Assembly: GCA_002914805.1 (NCBI GenBank)
Contig: JXTB01000062.1
Span: 48,841-112,840 of the forward strand
Length of the DNA stretch: 64,000 nucleotides
From: Parasponia andersonii
Lineage: Eukaryota; Streptophyta; Magnoliopsida; Rosales; Cannabaceae
Direction: 5' to 3'
This document shows positions 35,092 to 46,550 of the stretch, in pieces. The notes under the pieces are model-generated. The model saw only the letters and a program-made list of their open reading frames with translations, searched no databases and was not told where the DNA came from. The number at the start of each line of letters is the position of its first letter. Positions within the stretch are counted from its first letter, which is position 1. A program made the position numbers and the translations under genes.

Positions 35092-38000
35092 TTTACCCAT
35101 CTATTCCGAAATCGTGAGCATGCTAAAGATCTAATATGGCATGTGAATGAGAGGATAGAAGATAGTAAATTTAGACATCCAACCGATTCACCAGCTTGGA
35201 AAACAATAGATTACAAATGGCCTTCTTTTGGAAGTGATCCAAGGAAGCTTTGTCTTGGTCTATCTGCGGATGGTATTAATCCTCATACAACTCTAAGTAG
35301 CAAATACAGTTGTTGGCCTGTAATACTTGTAATCTATAATCTTCCTCCATAGTTGTGTATGAAAAGAAAGTTTACACTTCTTATAATGTTAATATCAGGA
35401 CCTAGACAACCTGGTAATGACATTGATGTATATTTAGTCCCGTTGATTGATGAGTTGAATAGTTTGTGGAATGATGGTGTGAAAGCCTATGATGCATATA
35501 AGGATAAAGATTTTACTCTTAAGGCTGTGTTACTATGGACAATCAATGACTTCCCTGCATATAGGAATTTGTCTGGGTTTTCCACTAAAGGATATAAAGC
35601 ATGTCCTATTTGTGATGAGAAAACAAGTTGTCAGTTCTTCAAACATGCTAGAAAATTGAGTTATATGGGCCATAGAAGATTTTTACCTCACAAACATATA
35701 TACAGAAATTGGAAAAAAGCATTTAATGGTTCTCAAGAATTTGAATTGGCACCACAACCTTTAACTGAGATAGAGATACTAGAAACAGTCTCTAAGCTCG
35801 AATTCAAGATTGGAAAGGTTAAAATAAGTGATATCAGTAAGAAAAGAAAAAGACGCAGTAATGTGAAGGTTGTAAAAACCCCAAAGAGTTGTTGGAAGAA
35901 GAAATCTATATTCTTTGAGTTGGAGTATTGGCAACATTTACTTCTGAGACATAACTTAGATGTCATGCATATTGAGAAGAACATATCTGATAGTATAATT
36001 GGAACTTTATTAAATATTCTAGTGAAGAATAAGGATAGTATTAGTGCCCGCATGGATCTTGTTGACATGGGTGTTCGAAAAGAGTTAGCTCCTAAAGTGG
36101 GAGAGAAGCGAACATATTTACCCTCTGCTTACTTCACATTGAAAAAGGAAGAAAAATATCAATTGTGTTAATCTTTATTTAAAATGAAAGTTCCTGAAGG
36201 CTATTCTTCTAATATTAAAACATTAGTGAATATGAACAATTTGAAACTAGTTGGACTTAAATCTCATGATTGTCATACACTAATGCAACATTTGCTACTT
36301 ATAGCGATCAGGTCCGTATTACCAAAAAATGTTTGATATGCAATCACCAGATTATGCTTATTTTTTAAAGGAATTTGTTCTAAGGTGGTCGATGTATCCA
36401 AGTTAGACAAACTACAACGTGAACTTGTTGTAACATTGTGCATGTTGGAGCAGTTTTTTCCTCCTAGTTTTTTTGATATAATGATATATCTTACTGTATA
36501 TTTGGTTAGAGAAATGAAGTTATGTGGTCTTATTTTTTTGAGATGGATGTATCCATTTGAGAGATACATGAAAATTCTAAAAGGATATGTTAGAAATTGA
36601 AGCCGGCCAGAAGGATACATTGTAGAGTGTTATATCGCAGAAGAAGCTATTGAGTTTTGTTCTGAGTATTTGGCAAATGTAGAAGCTATCGGAGTACCCG
36701 CATCTTCAAATATTAATAAAAGCATAAGTGGTGGTGTCATGTGTACAGTTAAACGAGAACAACTAGACCAAGCATATCGTACTGTGTTACCTTTCATCGA
36801 GTAAGTTTTATTGTGAATTANAATGCAACATTTGCTACTTATAGCGATCAGGTCCGTATTACCAAAAAATGTTTGATATGCAATCACCAGATTATGCTTA
36901 TTTTTTAAAGGAATTTGTTCTAAGGTGGTCGATGTATCCAAGTTAGACAAACTACAACGTGAACTTGTTGTAACATTGTGCATGTTGGAGCAGTTTTTTC
37001 CTCCTAGTTTTTTTGATATAATGATATATCTTACCGTATATTTGGTTAGAGAAATGAAGTTATGTGGTCTTATTTTTTTGAGATGGATGTATCCATTTGA
37101 GAGATACATGAAAATTCTAAAAGGATATGTTAGAAATTGAAGCCGGCCAGAAGGATACATTGTAGAGTGTTATATCGCAGAAGAAGCTATTGAGTTTTGT
37201 TCTGAGTATTTGGCAAATGTAGAAGCTATCGGAGTACCCGCATCTTCAAATATTAATAAAAGCATAAGTGGTGGTGTCATGTGTACAGTTAAACGAGAAC
37301 AACTAGACCAAGCATATCGTACTGTGTTACCTTTCATCGAGTAAGTTTTATTGTGAATTAGATTTGTATTGATTGAATGTTGAATTCTTTAATAATAATG
37401 GTTTACTTTGAGGATGATTTGATAAAGGGAGTCTATAAATTGGATCAAAACAGAATTCTCAATGAAATCAAAAAGAGAGAAGTGGATCCATGATGAATTT
37501 CATCGAACTTTTATTAGTTGGTTTCATGAACGGGTAATTCCAATTAATTGTTACAATTAATAGTTTGATTTGATTTTTTCTCTATTTTAGAGTATGAGTA
37601 TTAATATGTTGGGTTTTCTAATTGTTAATTTTGCATTTTGAATAGATTGTAGTTGAAATGAACAAGGCAACACATAATCTATCTGATACATTGAGATGGA
37701 TATCTCGTGAACCATCGTTGGTTGTAATTAAGTATAATGCTTATCATGTTAACAGTGTTCATTTTTGCACAAGAGACCACAACAACATAAGAACAACCCA
37801 AAATAATGGGGCAAGTATTGTTACAAAAACCATACAATTTTCAAGTTCGAAGGATAAAAACCCAATAGAGGGTGATATGGTATACTATGGCGTTATTGAG
37901 GAAATTTGGGAACTTGATTTTGTCACATTTTGGTTCCCGGTGTTTATGTGTCAATGGGTGGAGAGTAACCATGGGGTTAGAGAAGATGAGTTAGGCTTCA

Positions 38001-38310
38001 CTTTACTTGATCTAAATCGGATAGGTCACAAGAATGATCCATTTATATTGAGAACACAAGCAAAACAAGTATTTTACGTCAATGATCCACTTGATGCTCA
38101 ATGGTCGATTGTTCTTGCAACAAAACCAAAAGAATATCAAAATTTAGGAGTTGAAGATGAGAACAAAATAATTGTTGCTCATGGAATATTCTCCAAAGGA
38201 GTTTCGGTGGAGGCTTTGATAGAAGACGTTAATGAAGGTGATGTTACATGTTTACGAGATGATGGTGAAGGTATTTGGATTGCTAATCAAAGAAAGAAAC
38301 CAATGAGGTA
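35092..38310 (+). pseudogene. CACTA TnpD-type transposase (Transposase_21, DUF4218, DUF4216)
   Basis: This is the likely catalytic protein that cuts the CACTA ends. Just after the gap the frame reads GLSADGINPHTTLSSKYSCW and ISGPRQPGNDIDVYL, then TINDFPAYRNLSGFSTKG and CPICDE, the classic Transposase_21 order. NLDVMHIEKNISDSIIGTLL lies at about 35960-36000. From about 36260, LKSHDCHTLMQHLL starts DUF4218. After an intron (from gtaagtttt) and a short exon near 37415-37530, the exon 37645-38310 carries DUF4216 (FPVFMCQWVE, DPFILRTQAKQVFYVND). Stops: TAG 35350, TAA 36169, TGA 36334 and TGA 36598. All fit single transitions in Trp, Gln or Arg codons, and the frame otherwise stays open. It contains the artefactual duplication listed separately. 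Confidence 0.9.
36282..37360. other. 539-bp duplication around a single N (probable assembly artefact)
   Basis: 36282-36820 and 36822-37360 are identical except at 36495/37035 (t/c) and are separated by one N at 36821. The copied block is the DUF4218 exon plus its splice donor. A join of two contigs whose overlap was not collapsed explains this best. Confidence 0.9.
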
Positions 38311-38461
38311 CAAATCAAATAAGTTATATATTTTTGTTTCATTTCTTTATCTTTATGGAATGATGTTTTGTTTTTTTTAAATATATTATCTCTTATGTTT
38401 ACATGCTTATTATTTTCTATCTTAATTTTTGATCTACATTTGTTGTTTTATTATTTAACAG

Positions 38462-41400
38462 GTAATTATTGACATCGAAAATGAAGGTGCAGATGATGTT
38501 TATCAATTTACACCATCACAAAGTAGTCAAGGTGAAAGAAAACACAAAAAGAAACCAAGAGGAACGACTCAAATGAAGGAGTTGATTATAAAAAAAAGTG
38601 ATAACAAAAAAGAAGTTGTCGCGTACAATAAATAGGGACAACCAACTAGGGATGAAGGTAAACATTTAGCAAGCTTTTGTGGCCTTATGATTCGTCGCAA
38701 GATCCCAATAAATATTGATAACTGGACGCTTGTACCAACGGACCTAAAAGATAAGCTCTGGCATATAATATTGGTATGAACATGAATATTTTTATTTCAT
38801 ATTTATTAGAATATATATTTGGTATTAACATTATTTCTTTTACATTGTAGGAAACATTTGTATTGGACTACAAAGCAAAAAAAGAAACTTTAAAAATTTG
38901 TGGGAAAATGTGGAGAGATTTTAAGTCTAGGATTACAACTGAACTGATTTATGAGTATAGACATACTTGTCCAGAGTTATTAGAGCACCCTCCAGCATCA
39001 TATGTACCGTGGATTGAACCTAAAGTTTGGGATGAGTTTGTTAAGAAAAGATTAAGTGCAAAATGGGAGGAAGCTAGGAAAGTACAACAGGGAAGAGCAA
39101 TGCAAAATAAATATCCATATCGTATGTCTCGCTTGGGTTATGCTGGATTAGAAGCTAAGATTGAAAAAAATGAAGGCCGATGTGGTATTGATAGATCTGA
39201 GCTATGGAGTAGAGGACGTGTCCCTAAAAATGGAGGCTATACTGAGGAAATCAAAGCAGTAGTTGATAGAATTGTAAGTTGCTTATTACAACATATTGAT
39301 TATATTAATTTGTAATTTTGTTAAAAGTATAGCATAGTCTAATGTTCAATTCTGTACATATTTTGTAGGAAGATTATAATCAACAATTCCAAGAGGGAAA
39401 TCTCGAGATAGACAGTTCTAATGATATCTTAACAATAGCTTTAGGCACTCCTGAATATTCTGGATGTGTATGGGGAATGAGATTTCACGTTAGCCACAGA
39501 CAATATTTTCATCAACCTGCTCCAACAAAGAAGCAACAATCATTTGATTTGAAACAATGGCAAGATGAACAAACACGCAAGATGCAACAAATGCTTAAAG
39601 AACAAGAAAAACGGTTCAAAATAGAAATTGCTAAGATTCAAGCAGAACAACAAAGTAATGTTGGTGGTTCTAATACAACTCCTTCACAGCCAGAAGTTCA
39701 AAGGGAAGAAGTGCAGTCACAAGAGATACATGTAAATCCAATAGTGGCTGTAGAAACATCTTCACGACTCAAAAAAGTATGTTTATATGAGTTTCTTTCT
39801 TATTTGTTTATTAACTACTTGTATTTATAAATTGTGTTTGATTTTCTTTATTGTAAATCCGACCATGCAAGCTTGCAGTTAGGTCTCGTGATAACATAGT
39901 TACTTTAGGACATGTACAAGAGTCAACCTCATCAACTATTATTCACGGCAGAGAATTAGGGGAGAATAATTTTCGTGTATTAGTAGAGGTTGTACTTGAT
40001 GCTACAACCCTAATTCCTATTCTAAATCCGGATGATGATACAAGGTTGGTAGGTGACGCACTTAGATCGCATCTTGCATGGCCTAAGATGCTCGTCATCT
40101 TTGAAGATAATTTGGTATGCAGACCTATTTTCCAAATAAATTCATCCTTTACTGAATTCTAATGTGAATTATGAACTTATTTGTTAACATTTCATCATTT
40201 ATTTGGATTTTAGGAGTTTAATGATATAAATAGGTATCAAATGGGGAAGAATAAATCTTCACAACCACAGCAACCTCAAACACAAGAAAGAGTACATCCA
40301 CAAAGAAAGAAAGCGGAATCTGTTACACAAACACAGTTTAAATTTGTTGATAGTGCACCATCTTCTATAAAATTATAATTGAATACCATTCAAAGAGTAG
40401 ATGAATGTGTTGTTGTTAATGTTCCTTTTGATAAAGAAGTGTTTGGAGAAGCTTTTTGTTTGCCCGTATTCAAAGAAGACATAATTGAGTTTTGCACATT
40501 ACAAAAGATTGGGGCCGTGCCTATTACGTCATACATGAGGTAAGAAGTTTATTTATATATATATATAGAACTTCATATATATACATGTATCTATAGTTGG
40601 CAATTATATAATACAATACTTAATTCACATTGCATTTTGTACTTGTAGGCATTTACACCGTTTAGTGACCCAATATGGCTATCAAGCTAGGTATATGTTC
40701 ATGGATCCTAGTGTAGTTGCTACACAAGGTGGTCCACATGAGGATCGTGCTATAAGTTTAGCAACCTGGATGTTTTCCATGGAGAATGAATATCAATTTC
40801 TAATTACACTTAAACTTAACAAATTGTCATATGATCAACTACTTCCTATATGAAGTTAATTGTTACATATTAATAATCTTTCTCATCAATTTTATGAGTA
40901 GGGACCATTGGATATTGCTTATCATTTATCCTCTTAAAGATTATGCATGGTTTCTAGATTCTCTCAACTTAGCTCTCCGTGAGGAAATTAGTTTAAAAAT
41001 GATCGAGTAAGTTCTCTAATAGTTATTTTGTTATAGTTTAGTTTCTTATGGTATTTTTGCTTATAGTTGCTATTGCTAACCTTTTATTATATGTGTTTGC
41101 GCATTTCCAATTCAAAGTGCATTCAAGATATATAATGTAGAAAAAGGGAAGAAAGAAAAATCAAATGGTCTGGTATATAAGTTAATAAAGGTACTAAATT
41201 TAAATTAATAACACTTGTTAGGTGGAAGATTAATTAAAATTACTTATGTTTACTTTATGCTTATGTATAGTGTCCAAGACAACTGACAAATATTGAGTGC
41301 GGATTCTATATATGTAAACTTATGAGAAAAGTCATTAAACAAGCCAATGTTAAATCATTTACCACAATGGTATGTAACCATATGTTTTATTAGTTCTATT

Positions 41401-41542
41401 CTAATTTATAGTTTGATTGATAACTTTCTAACGAATAAAGTGTTTGAATTTTTAGTTTAATGGACAAAATTTCTATACAAAGAATGATATCAACGGACTT
41501 CTTGAAGAGTGGGTCGTCGAACTAATACAATTTCTCATTTGA
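38462..41542 (+). pseudogene. CACTA second protein: Transposase_24-type segment, coiled coil and Ulp1-like cysteine protease
   Basis: Exons separated by short AT-rich introns encode a Lys-rich start (38462-38630, one TAG). A region with RRKIPINIDNWTLVPTDLKD follows, then 38850-39275 with KMWRDFKSRITTELIYEY and RMSRLGYAGLEAKIEKNEG, which fits the plant Transposase_24 family. A Gln/Lys-rich coiled coil (39520-39660) comes next. The 3' exons end in a C48 protease: His in DHWILLIIYPL (codon 40906-40908), Asp in WFLDSL (40957-40959) and Cys in IECGFYICKLM (41298-41300), with the oxyanion Gln six residues before Cys. This order is typical of SUMO/ubiquitin-like proteases. The stop is TGA 41540-41542. 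The exons may be one gene or two. The protease exons look intact; upstream ones carry at least one stop. Confidence 0.78.
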
Positions 41543-41779
41543 GGTTCTTTATCTGTGTTTATTTAAACTATATGTAGTGTTTGATGATCATGTTAGTTTG
41601 GCTTAGAAAACTAATGTATATATAGACTATATGGATTATTATATTAATTTAATATTATTATGTAAATATATATTTATTCCATTTTTTTTCAAATATTTGG
41701 TATATGTAATGAATTTGGATTGCATTTATAAAATTCCAGGTGGTAATATAGACAAATACGTTACAAATACCCCCTGGAA

Positions 41780-42128
41780 ATTATCTACCAAGGCGCCTAT
41801 TAGGTTCCATGAAAGGCATCTTCCACGGCGCCTGTTAAGCGCCTTGGTATTAAGATACCAAGGTGCTTAACAGGCACCGTGGAAAATGTCTTTCACGGCG
41901 CCTAATAGGCACCTTGGTAGACATCTTCTACGGTGCTTTATAAGCGCCATGGAAGATGCCTTTCACGGTGCCTAATAGGTGCCTTGATAGACCTTCCACG
42001 GCACCTTATAAGCGCCTTCGTAGGCAAGGCCTATCACGGCACTTGGAACCAAGGCCCTTTTGTGGGCGCCGTGAAAGGCCTTTCAAGGCACTTATAAAGC
42101 GCCTTAAAAGATATTTTTTGTTGTAGTG
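41780..42128. repeat. CACTA 3' subterminal repeats
   Basis: A dense array of motifs such as cacggcgcctaataggc and ccttggta occurs in alternating orientation, about a dozen copies, ending at tgttgtagtg. It can form strong hairpins. Its GC content contrasts sharply with the neighbouring DNA. Confidence 0.88.
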
Positions 42129-42310
42129 CCCAAGTAGCCAAATCTAAAGCCCCAAGCATGTAGATTTTTTTTAAATGGGTGTCGAGTATATGGATACCTG
42201 TGAATACCTGTTACCCATAGTGGATAATATCCGAACTCACCCTGCCTCTATAAATCGATAAATGGGGCAGGTATAGCCATACTCGCCTCGAACCCACTCT
42301 GTTACCTCTA

Positions 42311-43127
42311 TTGATTTGCTGTTCATTTGATAAATGAATTTCCCTTTTTTTCTTTGGCTTCATTGGGCATTTGCAGAGGATCTGAACAACGGAAAAATCT
42401 AATATAAGGAGGTATCAATAGCGAAGGAAAAATTCGAAATGGCTTTTTGTAATAACAATAGATTTTTTATTTTGGAGGGGTTCTAATACAAGGAGAACGC
42501 TCATCCTCCTTGAATGATAGAGCTATCTTCAACTAAGAATCTGAGAAGATTCAATATTATGAGATATAATAACATCTTTTGCTGCCATCTCTTGCATTTT
42601 AAACCATCGAATTTCTCTACTTTTTCAGCATGGTTAAAAGGAACCATTACCGGTGCCGAACTCCCTTTTAATTACTTTTTTTTTGTAAGAATAAACTCCC
42701 AAACTTACTATAGAAAAAGGGAACCACAACGAAAATGGCTAGCTCCACTTTTATGGAAGATGTTAGACGTCATCTTTAAGAGATAAGGATCTACCAAAAA
42801 GGTTTCAACTAGAAAAAATGAGTCTAACACGTTAATTCAAGATCCCTTACCCAATCGCCCGTACTCGCCACCATATCTGACCAACCTGCCTATTTATTAT
42901 GTGGTTTTCGGTTCCCATCGCACCCTAACTTCAACATTACTGGGAGATAGTCATCAGAGTACCACAAGAATATGAAGCCCCAAATTTATTCCTGTGACTA
43001 TCAATTCATTGGTACCTTCAATTATATTTTATTCGTGGAGCCTTTTTTTTTCGTTTTTTGGCTCATTAACGATTGGCAGCTTTTTCATGCAAACCCACAG
43101 TTAAGTAAGTATTCATTAAAGAAAGGT
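42311..43127. other. Unassigned sequence
   Basis: I see no coding motif, terminal repeat or tandem structure. The open frame 42514-42786 has no recognisable domain. Confidence 0.45.
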
Positions 43128-44800
43128 TAATTATATATTTATATCTTATTTTTGAATATTTATTCTCTCTGCTTTTTTATTATATTAACATTTTCTTTCA
43201 AATTTAAAACTCATAATAAATTTATACTTTTTCTGAGTCAAACATCAATTTTGATCATTTAGTTTACCAAAATACTATTTTAAACTTTAAATATATACAT
43301 TTTTAAAAAACTCAAATTTAAAGCTTATTTAAAATTAATAACTAAGGCTAGATACTAAAAGATTTAAAGCTTTTCATTATTTTAAAATTAACTCATTAAT
43401 ATTTGTTATTTAATTACACTACTAAAGAAAATGTTTTCCACGTCACTTATAGGACGACATGGTAGTTCTACCACGTTGCTCCATAAGCAATATAGAAACG
43501 GGTAACGTGGTAGCCCTACTCATAATACGTCGCTTTAAAAGTGACGTGGTATGCTGGCCTACCACGTCGCTTGTATAAAAAACGATGTGGTATACTAGCT
43601 TACTATATCACTTATATAGAAAATGATGTGGTAGACCAAAATATATAACCTACCACGTCGCTTTCGGGGAGATACCACGTCACTCCTTAGAAAGCGATGT
43701 GGTATGTGTATATACCACATCGCTTTTCTAGAAAGTGATGTAAATGTTGTCTTCCTCCATGCAGACTCGATCAGTCTAGGTTATAGCGTTCTAAAAACAC
43801 TTAAGTATCCCACGGGTCTCCTCCAGTCTAGTTTACAGCGTTCTAAAATCTCTTATATATCTCACGGGTCTCCTTATAGATCAGACTAATGATACATGTA
43901 CTTCACACCATAATTACGAGCCAAACACCAAATCACGAACTCCGTGATCCATTGTCCAGACCCTTATTGTTTCGCTTTGCTCCTCCCTTGTCTCCCTTTC
44001 CACGCACCAGCATTGTTGATGATTATCAGAAACCTAAAAAATCTACATCTAAAAGACCAAAAAAGCTCATAACAAAAATTTTCGAAGGAACTAAAACAAG
44101 AGAGAGAGGTACATGAAATTCGAAATAAGTAGAGCTTTAATGAGAGAATATTGAAAATTTTAGGTTTGTTCTAATTGGAGTTGGAGGACGATTTAATGAG
44201 ATTGATGATTTTGAGTGGATGGTCATAATGGAGTATTTTTTATGAGTGTGGATTGATGAAGTGGCTAGTATAAACTCTCTATCTCGTCGCTTTTACAGAA
44301 AAGGACATGATATTAAATAAAATGATATACCACGTCACTTTCTGCAGATGCGACGTGGTACCACAGTGCTTTTGGAGCGAGCAACGTGGTATGTGCAGAA
44401 ACGACATATCACGTCGCTCTAGAAACGATGTAGTAGCTAATGTTGCCATGTCACTTAATTTAAAAGTGACATGGTATACTCTGATATCACGTCACTTCTG
44501 TATGACGTGACGTGCTCTTAATACCACGTCATTTTTCAGTACAAATGACGTGGTATAAATGATGTGGAATGTCACTTTTTTAGTAGTGTTATTAACTTTA
44601 ATTAGTTTTAAATTTAAAATATATTTAAAGTTTAAAAAAGGGTATTTTCGGTAAACCAAATGGTCAAAATTTGTGTTTGACTTAACGAGGGTATAAAATT
44701 ATTATAAATTTTAAATTTGAAAATTAATGTTGATAATATCCAAATTGCAAGTATAATTTGACTAAATACTTAAAATACAAGCTATAAAAATGTTTAAAAA
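43128..44800. mobile_element. Long-inverted-repeat (foldback/MULE-like) element hosting a small CACTA
   Basis: The left arm (about 43131-43310) and right arm (about 44630-44800) are inverted copies. The left reads gatcatttagtttaccaaaa, and the right carries the complement of gaccatttggtttaccgaaa. Both hold the word gtcaaaca and long AT-rich stretches. The arms of about 170-180 bp are well diverged. Without the nested CACTA it would be only about 500 bp. Ends and target duplication are not defined. Confidence 0.68.
43417..44588. mobile_element. Non-autonomous CACTA element (1172 bp)
   Basis: The ends CACTACTAAAGAAAATG and, as reverse complement, CACTACTAAAAAAGTGAC flank the element, with target duplication tta at 43414-43416 and 44589-44591. 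Both halves contain many copies of accacgtc(a/g)ctt and its complement, the subterminal sites expected in a CACTA. These differ from the cggcgcc sites of the large CACTA, so another autonomous family would have mobilised it. An open frame (43889-44116) in the centre shows no known domain. Confidence 0.92.
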
Positions 44801-45271
44801 AAACAATATGGCAAATGTACCTTCAATAATGAGATAGTTCTCACTCAAACAAGAAAAAAATAAAAAATAAAGAAAAATAAAATCTTTTACTAGGCATTTT
44901 TTTTTATCAACTAATTCTTAATACCTTAGATAGCTTAAATACCATCAGCTTATTTCTTTGCACTTTCTTTTGTTACGTCTAGCTCCAGCTCCCAACTCTG
45001 GACTTTATATTATATGAATTATGCAATCAACTTTTGACGAGCGAGCTTGATTCCCCACTACTTTGACTAATAACCATTGATTGCGAAAGGAGTGTTAATT
45101 AATTGGATCACTTATAGGATGAACTGAAGGGGGAATGACTAATGACAAACGTTGCTGTTGAAAAATCATTATTTGACCGTAGTGTGAATCTTCCTGCTCG
45201 AAAATATACATGCCGTACCTAACGCGCATGGTAATCAGCAAGTCATACATATGAAAATTGACTCTCTCTAG

Positions 45272-45272
<1 letters not shown>

Positions 45273-45315
<43 letters not shown>
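45273..45315. repeat. (TA)n microsatellite
   Basis: This is an uninterrupted TA dinucleotide run of about 43 bp. Confidence 0.97.
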
Positions 45316-45318
<3 letters not shown>

Positions 45319-45639
45319 TTTCTCAGCTACAAAATTAAAAAGAAAAAAAAAAAGAAAACAAGAACCGTCTTTGAGATTTGTAAATGCAAGTTAAATATTC
45401 ACACGGCCACACTAGCTAGCGAGGGTAGAGTTCGATGATTGAGGCCTCATTTACATATGCTTTCGTAGACTGCCTGCTCTTGGAATAATCTGATTGATCA
45501 GTCACTCTACTTGAACTGGTAAATCTGATCCGTGTTGCTATGCATAAAGAAAACTGGCTCGGAAGGCACTGGAAGAGAGTGAGTTGATATTAGGCATGAG
45601 AGCAATTGCTATTAGAAAAATGAAACAGACAGATTAATT

Positions 45640-45890
45640 TTGAGATTAATTTTGGAGTTACAAATTTTAATCCACGCTAGATTTAATTTGTTTAGAAACT
45701 GACCATAGCAACGCTAAAATATTTAATTGCTAAATTTATTTTTGAGTTACAAATTTTATCTAGACTAGATTAATTTATTTAGAAATTGACCACAGCTTTT
45801 TAAATGTTTTGGAATTAGTTATAAAATTTAATTAAATATAGATTAAATTTGTTTAGAAAGCTGATTGGTTTCTAAATGCTTAAATATTTT
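45640..45890. repeat. Degenerate tandem repeats, about three units
   Basis: The words gagttacaaatttt (45655 and 45754) and tagttataaaattt (about 45817), and the series ttgtttagaaactga, atttagaaattga and ttgtttagaaagctga, recur in the same order about every 60-100 bp. The units have diverged strongly. Origin unknown. Confidence 0.6.
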
Positions 45891-46540
45891 GCATAAAATA
45901 TTTTTGGGATTAAATCGTGATTAATGTCATACTTGTAACAGCGACACAGTATCCTTGAACTATTCTACCGTTCATGTAAACGATAACATACCTAACTATT
46001 TTGGGGTAAGTCCCTGAATTTAAGTAAAATGATTTTAATTAAGTATTGATCAATGATAGATTATGCTTGAATATAATTAAAACTAGAAACAGAGCAAAAA
46101 CTATGAAAAAGGAAGTAGAGTAGTGTTATTTTAAGTGCTACGGATCCTTACTAAGCTAAGATATCCTTATCCTATACCCCAAACGCTTGAGAATAAGAAT
46201 ATGGGTTACATATACCAAATCAAGGAACACCAGCCACTATTGCATATAGAAACTTTCTAACTAAGTAATATGTTAATTTCTAGTAACCAACCCCTAAGCC
46301 GGGTGATTTCTGGTTTACCTTTGTTGGTTTTGAGTGAAATCGCTGAGGTGGCAGCTTCTAGCTTGCTCCCTAAGGCAGTTTACTAAGCTCTAAACTAGTC
46401 TTAGCACTTCTATGTTACTTAATCATTGTTTTTCATTAAAACCATGGCTAGAACTAGATCATAGGAGACAAGAAAAAGCTGTTTTTGCCACTTGGTAGCC
46501 TTGTCTCCTACTAATTTCTTCATTTCCAAGCTTCAGGTCC

Positions 46541-46550
46541 TTATAAATAG
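46541..46550 (+). promoter_or_regulatory. TATA box of the presumed Tat-B 5' LTR
   Basis: The word ttataaatag sits in a short locally GC-richer context. A CA-rich leader with (tc)n follows 60-80 bp later. Its position upstream of the PBS-like site suggests the U3/R border of the LTR. Confidence 0.5.

Larger units (their letters stand above)
33537..42128 (+). mobile_element. CACTA (En/Spm) transposon, autonomous type
   Basis: The ends are CACTAC at 33537 and GTAGTG at 42128, with the 3-bp target duplication ccc at 33534-33536 and 42129-42131. Both subterminal regions are packed with GC-rich motifs unlike the AT-rich surroundings. Inside lie a TnpD-type transposase gene (Transposase_21, DUF4218 and DUF4216 regions) and a second gene with a Transposase_24-type segment and a C-terminal Ulp1-like protease. 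The size of 8.6 kb includes a 588-base gap and an artefactual 540-bp duplication. Stops in the transposase mark it as inactive, but it is the least decayed DNA transposon here. Confidence 0.95.
32573..42310. mobile_element. hAT-like non-autonomous element carrying nested elements
   Basis: The left end reads tagcgatagca and the right end, as reverse complement, tagaggtaaca: a degenerate hAT-type terminal repeat. The 8 bases outside are ttaattag (32565-32572) and ttgatttg (42311-42318), matching at 6 of 8 and fitting an aged hAT target duplication. Subterminal parts are rich in gggt/accc words (cgcgggtaccc, cgaacccgacccg on the left; aacccactctgttacc on the right). Without the CACTA insertion it would be about 1.1 kb with no gene of its own. 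Confidence 0.55.
44801..46099. other. Unassigned sequence before Tat-B
   Basis: Apart from the microsatellite and the degenerate repeats listed separately, nothing coding or element-like was recognised. Confidence 0.45.

Noticed and set aside
36273..37160. Two similar minus-strand open frames opposite the CACTA transposase
   Set aside because: They are the antisense of the DUF4218 exon, doubled by the assembly duplication.
33537..42128. Subterminal CACTA repeats considered as a CRISPR-like array
   Set aside because: The units alternate in orientation, vary in sequence and spacing, and lie at both ends of a DNA transposon. They are transposase-binding repeats.
43889..44116. Open frame inside the small CACTA element
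   Set aside because: It shows no known domain. The element is only 1.17 kb, and a 75-codon frame is expected by chance.
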